Of a stretch of 64,000 bases of DNA, positions 1 through 10,919 are shown one piece after another. How positions within the stretch are numbered: the stretch's first letter is position 1; every line of letters starts with the position of its first letter. Position numbers and translations under genes: made by a program. The stretch comes from Desmodesmus armatus (taxonomy: Eukaryota > Chlorophyta > Chlorophyceae > Sphaeropleales > Scenedesmaceae). The notes under the pieces are model-generated. The model was not told the origin of the DNA, made no database searches, and saw only the letters and a program-made list of their open reading frames with translations. The stretch covers positions 186,001 to 250,000 of the forward strand of contig VIIQ02000004.1 in NCBI GenBank assembly GCA_007449985.2, in the 5' to 3' direction.

Positions 1-915
1 GGCATGTGGTGCTGCCGCCTTGGGAGTCCGGGGGACTGGCAGTAAAACTGGCGTGCTTGCTGTCCTGCCTTTACTTCAACATTATGCTCAAACTCACTTC
101 AACACATGACGGTGGCGGTGCATCCAAGCGCCGACCACACCAAGAGAGCCATGCAACAAAGCGCTGGTGCATGTTGCCCTGCAACACCGCTATCCTGCAA
201 AGACCGCCGTCCCGCCGACAACCCAGTGGGTTACCTTGCACCAAGGGGAGACGTTTCCCTACTCAGGCGACAAACACCCATGCGTGGAATCACCGTATAA
301 GCGTATCAATAGCACAGCATGCGTCAGAGGCAGGCATGCAGCTGCCAGGTCACAAGCATACAACCTGTACATAGTTGGCCATCATGGCACCACCGCCCTG
401 CAGGACAGCTGCCAGGCATTCTGTTCAAGTAAGGGTCCATCCACAGTCACAGGAAGCAGCTACATACATACACTGTGGGTTCAAGTGAGGATCACATGTC
501 CACGGGCAAAGCAAGCCTGCCACTCAAGCATCCATCAAGTCAGGTCTGGTCACAAGTGGGTTGTCACCACAGTCTGTTGTCAACCGCCACAAACAGTCGT
601 AGTAATGGGGATACCATGCCGCCGTCGGGCTGTGCAGAAAAGGGCATTCCTCGGTCAAGGTCATTTGTCACGGTGCATTCCATTGTGCATTCAAGATGAC
701 GCATTTGGGCCTGCAACACCACAAGTCAGGCAGCAGAGAAAGTTGTGTCAGCACATGTTGGGTACCAAATCACAGACGCCAAGTCAGACACTGCTGCAAA
801 CTTTGCAGTGCGCACATGGACCAACCCCACAATCAAATGAGCATTGCGTGCACACATTGTTCAGGCCAGCAAAGAGACAAAAAAGTACAGTCCAAAGCCA
901 TGTTGATGACAGCTA
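1..915. other. Window edge and downstream flank of the kinase gene; no gene recognised
   Basis: Several overlapping open frames cross this stretch on the + strand, but none shows a domain, a biased composition or splice structure that suggests coding. The right-hand part must include the 3' UTR of the minus-strand kinase gene that stops at 916. I saw no TGTAA poly(A) signal on the minus strand here. The sequence is rich in short CA/TG words without a clear repeat unit. Confidence 0.4.
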
Positions 916-3900
916 TCACCCGTGCAACTCACTTGCAGCGACGGCTGCCACACACCACCTCCACAGCCGCTTGCCGCCGTTCGGGCTCTTCCTATGTTTC
1001 TCCTGGTTGCCAACAGGCCCAGCAGCCTGCCCCTGCGTCTGCGCAGCAAGCGCCTTGGACGACGTTATGCTGGCAAACAGGGCCTGCATGTCCTCGTCCT
1101 GCGTCTGCTGCATGCTGTTAGCAGCAGGTGCCTGCTGCACAGACACAGGCTGCTGCTGATGCTGCGTTTGCAAACGCTGTTGCTGCTGCTGCTGCTGCTG
1201 GCGCCCACTGAAGCTGGCATGCTCGGAGCGGCTTGCAGCGGCATTCAAGCTTGCGGCTGCGGCTGCAGACTCGTCTGTAGGAGACTCCTGTATTGGCTCC
1301 TGCTGCACCCAGCCGCCTGCAGGAGGGGCAGATGCCACCGCCGCTGCTGCCCAGCCCTTGCCCAAGCTGCTTGCCTGCTGGGGATTGCAGCTGCTGCCGC
1401 CACCCACTAGCCCGGTGGAGACGGCTAACAGAGACTGCTGGTACATTGAAGTCATGCTGTCGTGAGCTGACGAGCCCCCGTTGCTGCGCGCGCTGTCCGT
1501 ACTGATGGTGTGATCGATGCTGTGGGGAGCATGGGAGGAGCCGGCGCTCGCAGGCCCATGCACGCTGCTGCTGTTGCTGCTGCGGCTGCTACTGCTGCTG
1601 CGGCCGTTGTCCATGTGGCTGCACATGGCTGAGGCTAGTGATGCGCTGCTGCTGGGAAGTCCAGCACCCATGCAGGATGCCATGGGTCCAGTGGAAGGCA
1701 TGAACGCAGGGATCTGCGGGCTGTCTGGGGAGCTCGTGCTGCTGCTGTTTGCATGGATCTTCGTCTCCGGGCCCTGCATGAACCTCGGGGAAGGCTTCCC
1801 GCCCGCAGACACCGCCTCACGCGGTGTCATCAAGGGCGACTGCATCGCCGTGCCTGCTGCGCTGCTGCATACGGACCCCCCTGCCTCTTGCTGCTGCTGC
1901 TCTGCGCCCGCTTGCTGCTCCTGCGCCGCTGCTGTTCCTGCCGCCGGCGCCTTGACCGCGCTGCTGCTGCTGTTTGGCTTGTAGCCCATCGGCACCTTTG
2001 GCAGCTGCAGTGGCAGCCGTGCAATGGTGACCAGGTCTGCGGGTGTGCAGTGCAGCTGCACCCACGGGTGGCTGAGCAGCGCCAGCGCGCTGGGCCTGTC
2101 ACCAGCCTTTGGGCAGAGGCACTTCAGTATGAAGTCCTGGCAGCCGGGTGTGAGGAAGCCGGGCAGCGGCCGCATCTGGAAAGCCAGGATAGCTGCCTTG
2201 ATCTCGTCTTTGTTGGCGCCCTCGAAAGGCGAGCGACCTGCAGGACGCACATGCAGGAATGTTGAGGGACATGCACCCCTCCCAGCACAGAACAAATAGA
2301 CTGCTGCAGGCATGGCCTCAGCTGTCGACCACATGTACTTGTGCATGCAGTGCACTGCAGTGAAGTGTCATGCCTGCACAAAGACTGCTGCGTGGCCATG
2401 CCATGCGCTGCCGTGCTGTCGAACCAGCATGCGCCCAGGCATGTGCTGCAGCCGTGCTGTGCAGACACAGGACCCACCTGTGACCAGCTCGTAGACAGTC
2501 ACCCCAAAGCTCCACACATCCACTTTCTCATCGATGGGGTTGATGTCCTCCACACGCACCAAACCCTTCAGCACCATATCTGCGGCACAGCACAACAACA
2601 GCATACAAACCCCGCTTGGTGAGACAGTGGCCAGGCCCGATTGCACTGTGATGGATCCCCCCAGCTATGCATGTCGTGCGCACAAGGCAGGCCTGCACAC
2701 CCTATGGCAAAAGGTGCTTTGGTGATTGTGGCCCTAACAGGTGCTAACCCAGCTAAAATCGAAGATGTGGCTGCCCTGACCTGCTGCAGCAAACACATTG
2801 CACATGTGAACCATGGAGGTTCCTAATTCCTCCTAACCGCCTCCGCTGACGGTGTTGTTCCGTTACTGCCGTTGCTGCTGCTTATGCCCTGCGTGCCTTT
2901 GCCCCCAGATATCACATGTCCCCCGCACGCCCAGACCCTCCACTCCTGTTACCCTCCATCCACCCACCCCTCCAGCCGCTCCTGCCACCCAACCCCAGAC
3001 TATCCACCCGTCTGTCTGCCCGCCCGTGCTGCCCCTCTTCCTTGCCTGTCCTCAGCACAGCTGTGTGCTTCCACATGCTCAAACCCAGCTACCCATCCAA
3101 AACGCCTGCCTGCGCATCCATCCATCCAACCCCTGCCTGCACACCCATCTGCGCTGCGCGCACCTGTTGAGGGCAGGCGCAGGATCTCTGGTGCCATGTA
3201 CTCCAGTGTGCCCACTGGTGAGATGGCGCGCTCCTCCAGCACTGAAATGGCCAGGCCAAAGTCACCCAGCTGCAGGTGGCCACGGCTGGATATGAACAGG
3301 TTCTCAAGCTTGATGTCCCTGCGCACAGCAGGCAATGCAGTCTCAGACTCACTGAGAGAAGCTAGGAGGGGAGGCCATGCAGGTATGTATGTTGCAATCC
3401 GAGGCACGGCACCAACAGTCGGCGCTGTAGCTGTGCTGAGCCTCACGCAGGAGGCAAGGCAAAAGTACAATGCACATGCCCAGCGGCAGTATGCTGTTGT
3501 GGATAAAGCTACAGCCGAAGCAGCTTCTGCTTGTGCCGCACGCCCCCCACAAGACCCTGCAATCAAATGGGGTAAGAGCTACATGTGTCCCTCCTAGGCG
3601 CCTCCTGCCTGCACATACGCGCATCGCTTGCTGCCTATCGCCAACAGAAGGCATTGCCAAGCAGGCGGCTCAGCATGCCTACACTGGTGCCAGGTGCTGC
3701 GTCCAGGCTGTGGTGCCAGCCTCCTGTGCTGCTGCTGTCTGCATGCACCACCCGCGCTCACATCGCTCCCTCCCCCGGCCCCCAGCACAGAGCCCACGTG
3801 CCTGTGTATGATACCAGCTGCATGCAGGTGCGCCAGTGCTGTGAGAGAGGGCAGGACAACCTCCCGCACCACCCGCTTCTCTGGCATAGCCCTGCCCTCC

Positions 3901-4612
3901 TTTAGCAGCTGCTCCAGCAAGTCCCCGCCCTTGCAGTGCTCCATGACGATGTATATCTGCTTGCTGTCCTGGAATGCACCAGTGTAAGCTGTAGTGTGCG
4001 GTATCCTGCAGGTTCACAGCCGCAGCAGCACAGTGGGTGAATGAGGTGTGCTGGGGGGCTTGTGAGGGTGCTGGGGCACATTTGCAGGAAAGACACGTCG
4101 TGCATTATGCCATTGCTGCCTCTGCTGCAGGCTTCAACAGAAGTAAGGTCATTATTGGGAGGTTTTGCAGGCACAATGCATGTGCTGGGGGCATCCTCAA
4201 CAGCATGTCAGGGCCTCCTTGCTCACCGTTTGTCTGTGAGGTAGCGCATGATGCGTGCTTCCCGCCTGACACTGCGGTGCTTGATGGCCGATATCTTAGC
4301 CTTGTCATACACCTGCGTGAAGGTTGGTGACAGACCAATGAGCCCTGCTGCTGCTGCCTTGGCACCCTGGGCCGGGTGCAGCACGCTGCCAAGTCAGCAG
4401 GTGTTGTGCCAACTGTTGTGCCAGCACCCCACTCCACCCCTCACCTTCAGCACGACTGAGTTGCCTCCCAGCTTCTCACAGCTTGCTGAATACACGACAC
4501 AGTCTTTGCCCTTGCCGATTTGCTTGAAGTTGGCAAAGTCATTCATGGACAGCAAGAGCTGCATTCCCTGCCCAGACGCCTCAGGCTCCTGGGCCCCAGG
4601 CGTTCCTCCCAT
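916..4612 (-). CDS. Serine/threonine protein kinase with long Ser/Gln-rich C-terminal tail
   Basis: Six exons in phase: 4612-4445, 4312-4227, 4005-3802, 3318-3164, 2579-2478, 2237-916, giving 678 aa. All kinase landmarks are visible: glycine loop IGKGKDCVVYSA, catalytic Lys56 in VVLKVYDKAK, a Glu in RREARIM (helix C), HRDIKLEN with Asp154, DFG at Asp172, VGTLEYMAPE at 189-197, DVWSFGVTVYEL, and a final Arg in GDRPSALALL. The domain ends near residue 300. The remaining ~380 aa are low-complexity Ser, Ala and Gln, including a poly-Gln run, with no domain I recognise. The HRD arginine codon is split by an intron that needs a GC donor (3801-3800), because no GT donor keeps the frame. The catalytic set is complete, so an active kinase is expected. 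The subfamily (CAMK- or Aurora-like) is not certain and the substrate is unknown. Confidence 0.88.
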
Positions 4613-6125
4613 GGTGTTTGTATTCCAATGAAAAACTATTACTGGGCTTGCTGCGCTTCAGGAGACTGCGTGCCCCAGCAACTGCGCCACTGGGCGGTGT
4701 GAGCAAGAGGTGGGCCTGAGGCTGCCTAGTTATTTTCAAAGCCTGTACGGTGATTCTTTTGATCTGTTTTCGCCCGCCAGCAGGCAGCAGCCGTTGAGAA
4801 CATGCCACGAATGTATCGGAGCTGCCTGCGTGCCTAGGGGTCACGCAGAAAAAAACTGAGCAAGCTTATTCAGGAAAGAGTCAAACCAGAAATCAGAAGC
4901 GATCCAGAGGCAACGGATTGAGTCCCAACGGTGTGTGCTGTCATATATGTCATCATCCAAGGAGCACCAGAACCCATTTAATTCATCTAGTAAAGCAGCT
5001 TTCATGCTTCAACTGCATCGTACACAAATGTCCCTAGCCTCATTGCCCGATATTTAGTTGTTGCGGCTCAGGCCACAACGGCAGTGTCAAGCTGGAGCCT
5101 GATTGCGTGGGCTGCCCGGAAAATTTGTTTCGCACATATTGAATGTTTTACAGGCGCTTTGATGCCCCATCAGCGTTGCTGTCAAGACTGTACCGGATTG
5201 CTGTAGCGAACACAGCGGAGGGACTCTGCAGCAATTGCGCACGGGACAAGGGGATCATGCCCTGTCGTAAGCACAAACCACCCTCATGCACCTCCTGCAA
5301 GGGGGTGGATGCTGCTTGACCCCCCCCCCCCTTTCTTCCCCTCCCCTGGCTCATATGAGTGATCACTCGTCATGAGACTCCTCACGAGGAGTGCTCTGAT
5401 CAGAGCCTGCTGCTGTGTGAGGTAAGCAGTACCACTACCACCCACAATTATTACCAAATGCACCCATAAACCTACAATGCACTGTTGAAGCCTTGTTTTT
5501 CAGTGCTCACAAGGCACAGACACATGCAGTTGATTGGGCAACTTGACAAGCACAAAAGCAATACGGCATGCGGGCCCACAAATGCCACAGGGCACCTGTG
5601 CAGATGCAGCTTCAATTCAAGCCACACACGGGAGGGAGCCGCCATGCGGCAACAACACCCACTGACCGAATGACTGGTCGAATGTCCAAGGTAGCCTCAC
5701 TCCCTGTCACAATGAGTGCCCGACCAGTCCTGGCCCGACACTAAAGTACGAAGGTCCCACTTTGGCAAAAGTGCAGATGGCTGGACAGGAAGCACTCCAA
5801 TATAAGCTGACTTCTTGCTGCAGGTGGATAGCACGCAGCAGCAATTCCAAGCCCCTGCCTTTCACGGATGCTGCATGCAACTCAGCTGCTGCTGTGGGGT
5901 CAAAGAAGCTGGCATGTATACTGCAGTGAGTGACTATTCGTTTCCATGAATGCATTGATGTGAAGAAACACATGCACACACATGCATACAGGCCCCACGT
6001 CCTGAAGCAGGTGCTGCTGACTCACTCAGTGCTGACTCAGCACAGCCTCATATGCACCAGTGGCAGAACTGCACACATCATCCTGCAACCAGCTGATCCA
6101 GACTATCAGCCCGAAGAAACAGCTG
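4613..6125. other. Intergenic region; no gene recognised
   Basis: This holds the 5' flank of the kinase gene and the 3' flank of the small coiled-coil gene, both on the minus strand. A C-run lies at about 5320-5331. One minus-strand frame (5707-5979) contains a moderately protein-like stretch, FFDPTAAAELHAASVKGRG, but it has no acceptable link to either neighbour and no family I know. Confidence 0.35.
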
Positions 6126-6461
6126 TTACGGAGCCAAATCTGCACCCTGCTGCTGCGCTTGCCGAGCTTTCAGCACTGCATTCTCAGCTTCCAACTGCTG
6201 CATCCTGGGCAGCAGATGCTCCCGTGCAATTTGTAAGTCCTCTTCCAGCAGCTCCCTTGGTGCTTTTTTGATGCAGTAGCCCGCATCGCGAGACTCAGTG
6301 GGTTGCTGGCTAGGCTGTTGAGGCCCCAAAGGTCCTCCAAGCAGGCCTGCATTTTCTGCTTCAAGCTGCTGCATCCTGGGCAGCAGTTGCTCCCGCACGA
6401 CCTGTATATCCTCCTCCAGCTTATGCCTAGGCGCTGACTTGATGTCGTAACCACCGCTCAT
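6126..6461 (-). CDS. Small protein made of two tandem coiled-coil units
   Basis: Single-exon frame, 111 aa from the ATG at 6461-6459 (MSGGYDIKSAPRHK); an in-frame GTG 15 nt upstream is a less likely start. The protein consists almost entirely of two copies of one ~37-residue unit: GYDIKSAPRHKLEEDIQVVR continuing into EQLLPRMQQLEAENAGL, and GYCIKKAPRELLEEDLQIAR continuing into EHLLPRMQQLEAENAVL. A Gly/Pro/Gln linker separates them. Each unit begins with a Gly-Tyr-x-Ile-Lys-x-Ala-Pro-Arg motif and then runs into an acidic amphipathic helix with heptad-like Leu/Ile spacing, so a coiled coil or helical hairpin is likely. The codons of the two units differ at many sites while the protein stays similar, which supports real coding. 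I do not recognise the family; a structural or adaptor role is only a guess. Confidence 0.6.
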   Translation of the reverse strand: MSGGYDIKSAPRHKLEEDIQVVREQLLPRMQQLEAENAGLLGGPLGPQQPSQQPTESRDAGYCIKKAPRELLEEDLQIAREHLLPRMQQLEAENAVLKARQAQQQGADLAP

Positions 6462-7045
6462 GCTCACTCTAGGCACCGAATCAAGCGAGGCGAGGCTTGG
6501 ATCACCTTACGGAAGATTTCGGCACTGCAGCACTGTGTTCGCAACGCATGTACTTTTGAATATACGGAGGCAAGCGATATTTCAACAAATCATCCATCGG
6601 TGTATGTTACAATGCGCTGCCGACAAAGGGGACTGAAAATGAGTCAAACATTGGACCACTACAGAGAAATTGCTGTCCCTTGAGGACGCACCCAACAGCA
6701 CACACGCCTCACAATGCCTGCTGTACCAAGCCAAGTAGCCACCCCAACCAGCAAAGTATCTGCACAACCACCTGTTCTGAAGGTGACGTGCACAGCCTGC
6801 ATGATGCCATATGAAACACTGATGCAAAGCACATCAACTCTTTGCAGCCAGCGCATACCCTACAGCAGCTCAACATGCTGCGAGGACACACCACACCTCC
6901 TGCAGGCCCACAACCACTCCCACATTCTTAGCAGCTGACTGCAGCTGCTGATCGCCTGTACAACATCCCCCCTACCCCAGCTAAAAAACCTACCCAGCCG
7001 GCCAGCTAACCATCCATCCATCCAGCCAGCCAGCCAACCAGCTAG
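6462..7045. other. Intergenic region between two minus-strand genes
   Basis: Contains the upstream flank of the small coiled-coil gene and the 3' flank of the GYF/RING gene. TTACA on the + strand at 6607-6611 reads TGTAA on the minus strand, the usual green-algal poly(A) signal, about 435 nt past the GYF/RING stop codon. A short CCAGC/CCATC-rich repetitive patch lies at about 6990-7040. Confidence 0.35.
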
Positions 7046-8045
7046 CTAGCTGTGATGCACAATGACATACTGCGTGGTGATTGCCTGACAATCTGGCCTA
7101 GGGCACTTTGGCTTGCTCCATGCCGGCAGCTGGCCAGCCCCAGCCTGGCAAACCTCTGCGCAAGCCTTGCACAGCACCATATGCTTGCACGGCATCAGCA
7201 GCACAGCAGACTCAGCAGCCTTGCACCTGTGGCACGGCCGCTTCAGTGCAGCAGCAGCAGCGAGTGACGCCGCTGCAGCGTCACCCGCAACTTCAACGCT
7301 GCTGCTGGTGCTGCTGCTGACGCTGCTGACCCGCGGCAGCTGCACACTGCTGCTGGCAGCTGGTGCTTGCACAGGGGCCACAATAGCTGCAGGCTGCTGC
7401 TCCTGCTGCTGCTGCAGCGGTGGCTGCTGCACCCCCAGAGACCGAGCCCCAATCAGCAGCCATGGCGGCAGGAAAGCCTTGCGGTCAACAGTTGGTGACT
7501 TCTGTTGAACCACACTGCTGCTGCTGCTGCTGCCAGCACCTGCAGACGGTGCTGTTGCTGCTGCTGTTGCTGCCCCTGGCTGCCCTGTGCTACTGAAACC
7601 AGGCACAGGTCTGTTGGATACTGCTGCACCTGCCAATGCTGCCACTGCTACTGGAGGTGTTGCCGCCACGGCCGCTGCTACTGCTGCTGTGGGCGCTGCT
7701 GTGGCTCCTCCGGGCATGAAAGGCACTGCACTGGCCCTCAGTGCTGGCGCCCCACCAGCAGCAACGACAGCACGACCCTTTGCAACTTCCACAGCACCCT
7801 GCACAGCTGCTGCCCCTGCCTCTGCTGCTGCAGGTGCCACAGGTGACACCGGCAGCACTGCTGACGTCACCGCACTGCTGGCAGCAGTGCCAGCATTAGC
7901 AACAGCAGCAGCAGCAGCTGTCCCTGCAGCCTCAGCACTCACAAACTCGTGTGCTGCCGCCTGGCCCGGCTTGCGGCCCCCACCACCCCCACTACTGCTG
8001 CCACGCACCTGCTGCTGGGTGTCTGCAGCGCCTCTGCTGCCGCTG

Positions 8046-8080
<35 letters not shown>

Positions 8081-10591
8081 TGCTGCTGGGCCATCGGCAG
8101 GGTTTGCCAGGTATGCCAGCCAGTCGGCCGGCAGGAGCATCGGCAGCCGCAGCTGCATCTCTGCTGCTGCTGCCTCTGCTGACATACCCCCCACCAACGT
8201 CAGCAGCGCCACTATCTGCACCAGCACCCCCAAAGTAATCCAGGACAGCGAACCGCCCGACCCACCGCCCTCAACCTGGCCCACAGCTGGCCCAGCAGTA
8301 GTACCTGCACGGGCTGCTGCTGTGACAGCAGCAGCAGCAGCAGGACTGAGTCGCAGCGGCAGCTCAGCTGTGAGGTAACCTGCCTCAAGCCACTGGAACA
8401 GGGCAGCACGGGCGAAGGGTCCCTGCTCCGTGCCACTGGGGTCGAGGTACATCCATGCATCAGCACGCAGCAGCGCCACCAGCACTTCCTGCAGGCCCCA
8501 GCTGGGCGGGCAGCACACTGCTGCTGGTGCTGCTGCTGGTGGTGGTGAGGTTTCACTGGGCTGCAGTGCTGGCTCAACGGCCGGCTCCGCCACTGCTGCT
8601 GCTGCTGCTGCAGGTGCTGCTGCTGCTGCTGTTTGGCCCAGGGCTGCTTGAGAAGCCGCAAGCAAGCCACCGGCACCCACCGTGGGTGCTGCTGCTGCTG
8701 CTGCTGGCGGCCGCTGCTGAGTTGCTGCACTGCCAGCCGCCGCTGCTGCTGGCACAAGCGGTGCTGGTGCCTGCCGCCCTGCTGCATCAGCAGCAGCAGC
8801 GGCAGCAGGAGCTGTTTGCTGCTGCAGTTCAGACTGATGCCACGCCTGCTTGCCAGCTGGCTGCTGCTGCTGCACAGGCGGCTGTTCAGCTGCTGCACGA
8901 CTTGTGGCAGCAGCAGCAGCAGCAGCAGCAGCCGGGGCTGCCTTTGGCTTGCTGCCGCGGGGCGTTGAGCCACCAGCCTGTGTGGCTGCCGACTGCTGCT
9001 GCTGGTCTTGCTGCTGGCGCTGGTCCTGCAAAGGTGACCTTGGCTGCTGCTGCTGCTGCTGCTGCTGGGCCACTGCTGCACTGGGCGCATGCTGCTGCTG
9101 CTGCTGCTGCTTCTTGGCTTGCGCCTGCAACGCAAGGATGGACGAAACCCCAGTGCTTCCAGCGGGTGCCGACGCCTTCTGCTTTTGCTGCTTCTGCTGC
9201 TGTTGCTTCGACGCCTTTTGCTGCTGCTGCTGCTGCTGCTTGGAGGTCTTCTGCTTGCTGTGCTTGCGTGACCCTGCAGTCTCCCACTCCCCTCCATCCT
9301 CACCCTCCCCCTCTGCCCCCATCAGCAGCCCCTCTGCAAGAGAGCTGGCCCTACTCGACACCACAGAAGGGACCCCACTGGGCAGTGCAAGGGAGCTGCT
9401 GCTGCTGCTGCCGGCCTTGGACAGTTTACTTGCACTGCTGCCACCTGGACCCCCAGCCGCCGGCACTGCTGCTGCTGCTGCTGCTGCATCCAAGGTAGAG
9501 GATGCACTGGCAGCGCTGGTGAGGCTGGCTGCCCTCGCATAGCTTACTGGGGTAGTGGTCCAGGGTGCCGGCTTTGCAGGGGCCTTTGCTACTGCTGCTG
9601 CTGCTGCTGCTGATGATGATGATGATGTTGCTGTGCTGGCCTTGCTGCCTGACAGGGGGGTGTCATTTGAGACAGCCCGTATGATGCGAATGCCACCAGC
9701 CTTTGGTGGCTGGCTGTTGCTACTGCTGTTGCTGCTGCTGGTGGTGGTGCTGTCACTAGCAGCGGGGCTGCTGCTGCTGGTGGTGATGGTACTGCTACTC
9801 ACTTGCTGCCCCTTGCTAGCCTTACTGCTGCTGCTGCTTGCTGGAGTCACACCCCCCTGACCGCTGCTGCTACTGCTGGCCTTCTTGAAGGGGCTTGACT
9901 TGCTGTTGCTGCTGCTGGTGCTGCTGGTGCTGCTGGTGCTGCTGGGCTTGGGCTCCTGCTCCTGCTGCTGCTCGGAGGTATTGCTGTTGCTGTTGCTGCT
10001 GCTGGGTACGTGCTTCCTTTTCTTCTTGTCCTGCTGCTGCTGCTGCTGCTGCTGCTTGTCGCCTGCAGGGCCGTCATGATCGGCGCTGTCCTGCTGCTGC
10101 TTGCTGCTGCTGCTACTGCCCTGCTCTCGCCCCTCTGCCTGCCCAGTGCTATCTGCTGCCTTAGTGCCCTTGTCATGCTGCTTGCCAGACTTTTTCTTCC
10201 CAGAACTCTTCTTACTGCTGCTACTATTCTTGCTGCCTGTCGCACTACCCATCCCGGGCAAACCCGACAGCCAATCATCGTCGGCCGCTGGTGGTGGTGG
10301 TGGTGGTGGTGCTGCTGCTGCTGTTGTGTCTGCGGTTGTGTCTGCTGCCGCTGGAGGGTCTGTTGCTGCTGCTGCTGTGGCGGCTGCCTCTGGTGCTTCA
10401 CCTTCGCCAGCTGCATCTGCTGTTGCTGCTGCATCCTTGCTGGCGGGTTGCTCACGTGGCTGGCCCCGACGTTTCTCAGCCATCCTCAGCATCATGGTGA
10501 TGTAGCCAGGCTGCAAACCGGCAGCAGCAGCAGCAGCAGCAGCAGCAATAAAGGGGACAGTGCAGAGCCTACGGGATGAGGAAGAGGGCAT
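7046..10591 (-). CDS. GYF-domain and C-terminal RING-finger protein, largely low complexity
   Basis: One uninterrupted frame of 1181 aa from the ATG at 10591-10589. Two islands stand out from poly-Ser, poly-Gln and poly-Ala sequence. Around residues 712-750 lies WMYLDPSGTEQGPFARAAL followed by FQWLEAGYL and LPLRL; this has the Trp, Tyr, Asp-Pro, Gln-Gly-Pro-Phe, Trp and Gly-Tyr positions of a GYF domain, which binds proline-rich peptides. At the very C-terminus (1118-1181) lies a C3HC4-type RING: CHRC, then CKHMVLCKAC, then CPRPDC. RING fingers of this terminal type usually recruit E2 enzymes for ubiquitin transfer. A lysine-rich KKRKH patch near residue 190 could be a nuclear signal. Together these suggest an E3 ligase that finds proline-rich partners through GYF; that is inference. 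An intron inside the low-complexity part cannot be excluded. Confidence 0.75.
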
Positions 10592-10919
10592 CACTCAGCT
10601 CCCCACTACATGGAACAGCTTCACTGATATGGATACTACTGAATGAGAAGGTGGGAACGTTGGCCAGCCTGACGGCCGTTTGGAACTACAGCATTTCGCC
10701 TTTGCCCCCTGCAACCCCACAAAAGCTTGACCTGACGCTGCTGACACAGCCTGCTGCTCATAAGCAATGTAGCATCACCCCCCCCCCCCCCCCCCGGCCG
10801 CCCTCACAACACACAAACAGCTCTACCTTGACTTGTCGCTGCTTGCATAGCCTGCTTTTGGTCAGCAGAGTGACCATGTCGCCGCCACCCGCCTTTGCCC
10901 TGCCCTCCCCCCCCTTCCC
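10592..10919. other. Short intergenic stretch holding decayed copies of an ankyrin-gene exon end
   Basis: Two extra copies of the 3' end of the last recognised ankyrin-gene exon lie here on the minus strand, near 10828-10906 (protein sense SRLCKQRQVK) and 10725-10762 (SRLCQQRQVK). A run of 18 C interrupts them at 10780-10797. No independent gene is visible. Confidence 0.5.

Noticed and set aside
167..1159. 330-aa open frame on the + strand
   Set aside because: It overlaps the kinase tail antisense, has no domain, and its composition matches the reverse reading of CAG-rich coding sequence.
5707..5979. Minus-strand frame with FFDPTAAAELHAAS
   Set aside because: Somewhat protein-like but no start, splice partner or family could be assigned.
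7587..8378. Long Ala/Pro-rich frames on the + strand across 7.1-10.6 kb
   Set aside because: These are complements of the poly-Ser/Gln/Ala codons of the GYF/RING gene; CTG/CAG runs are open in most frames.
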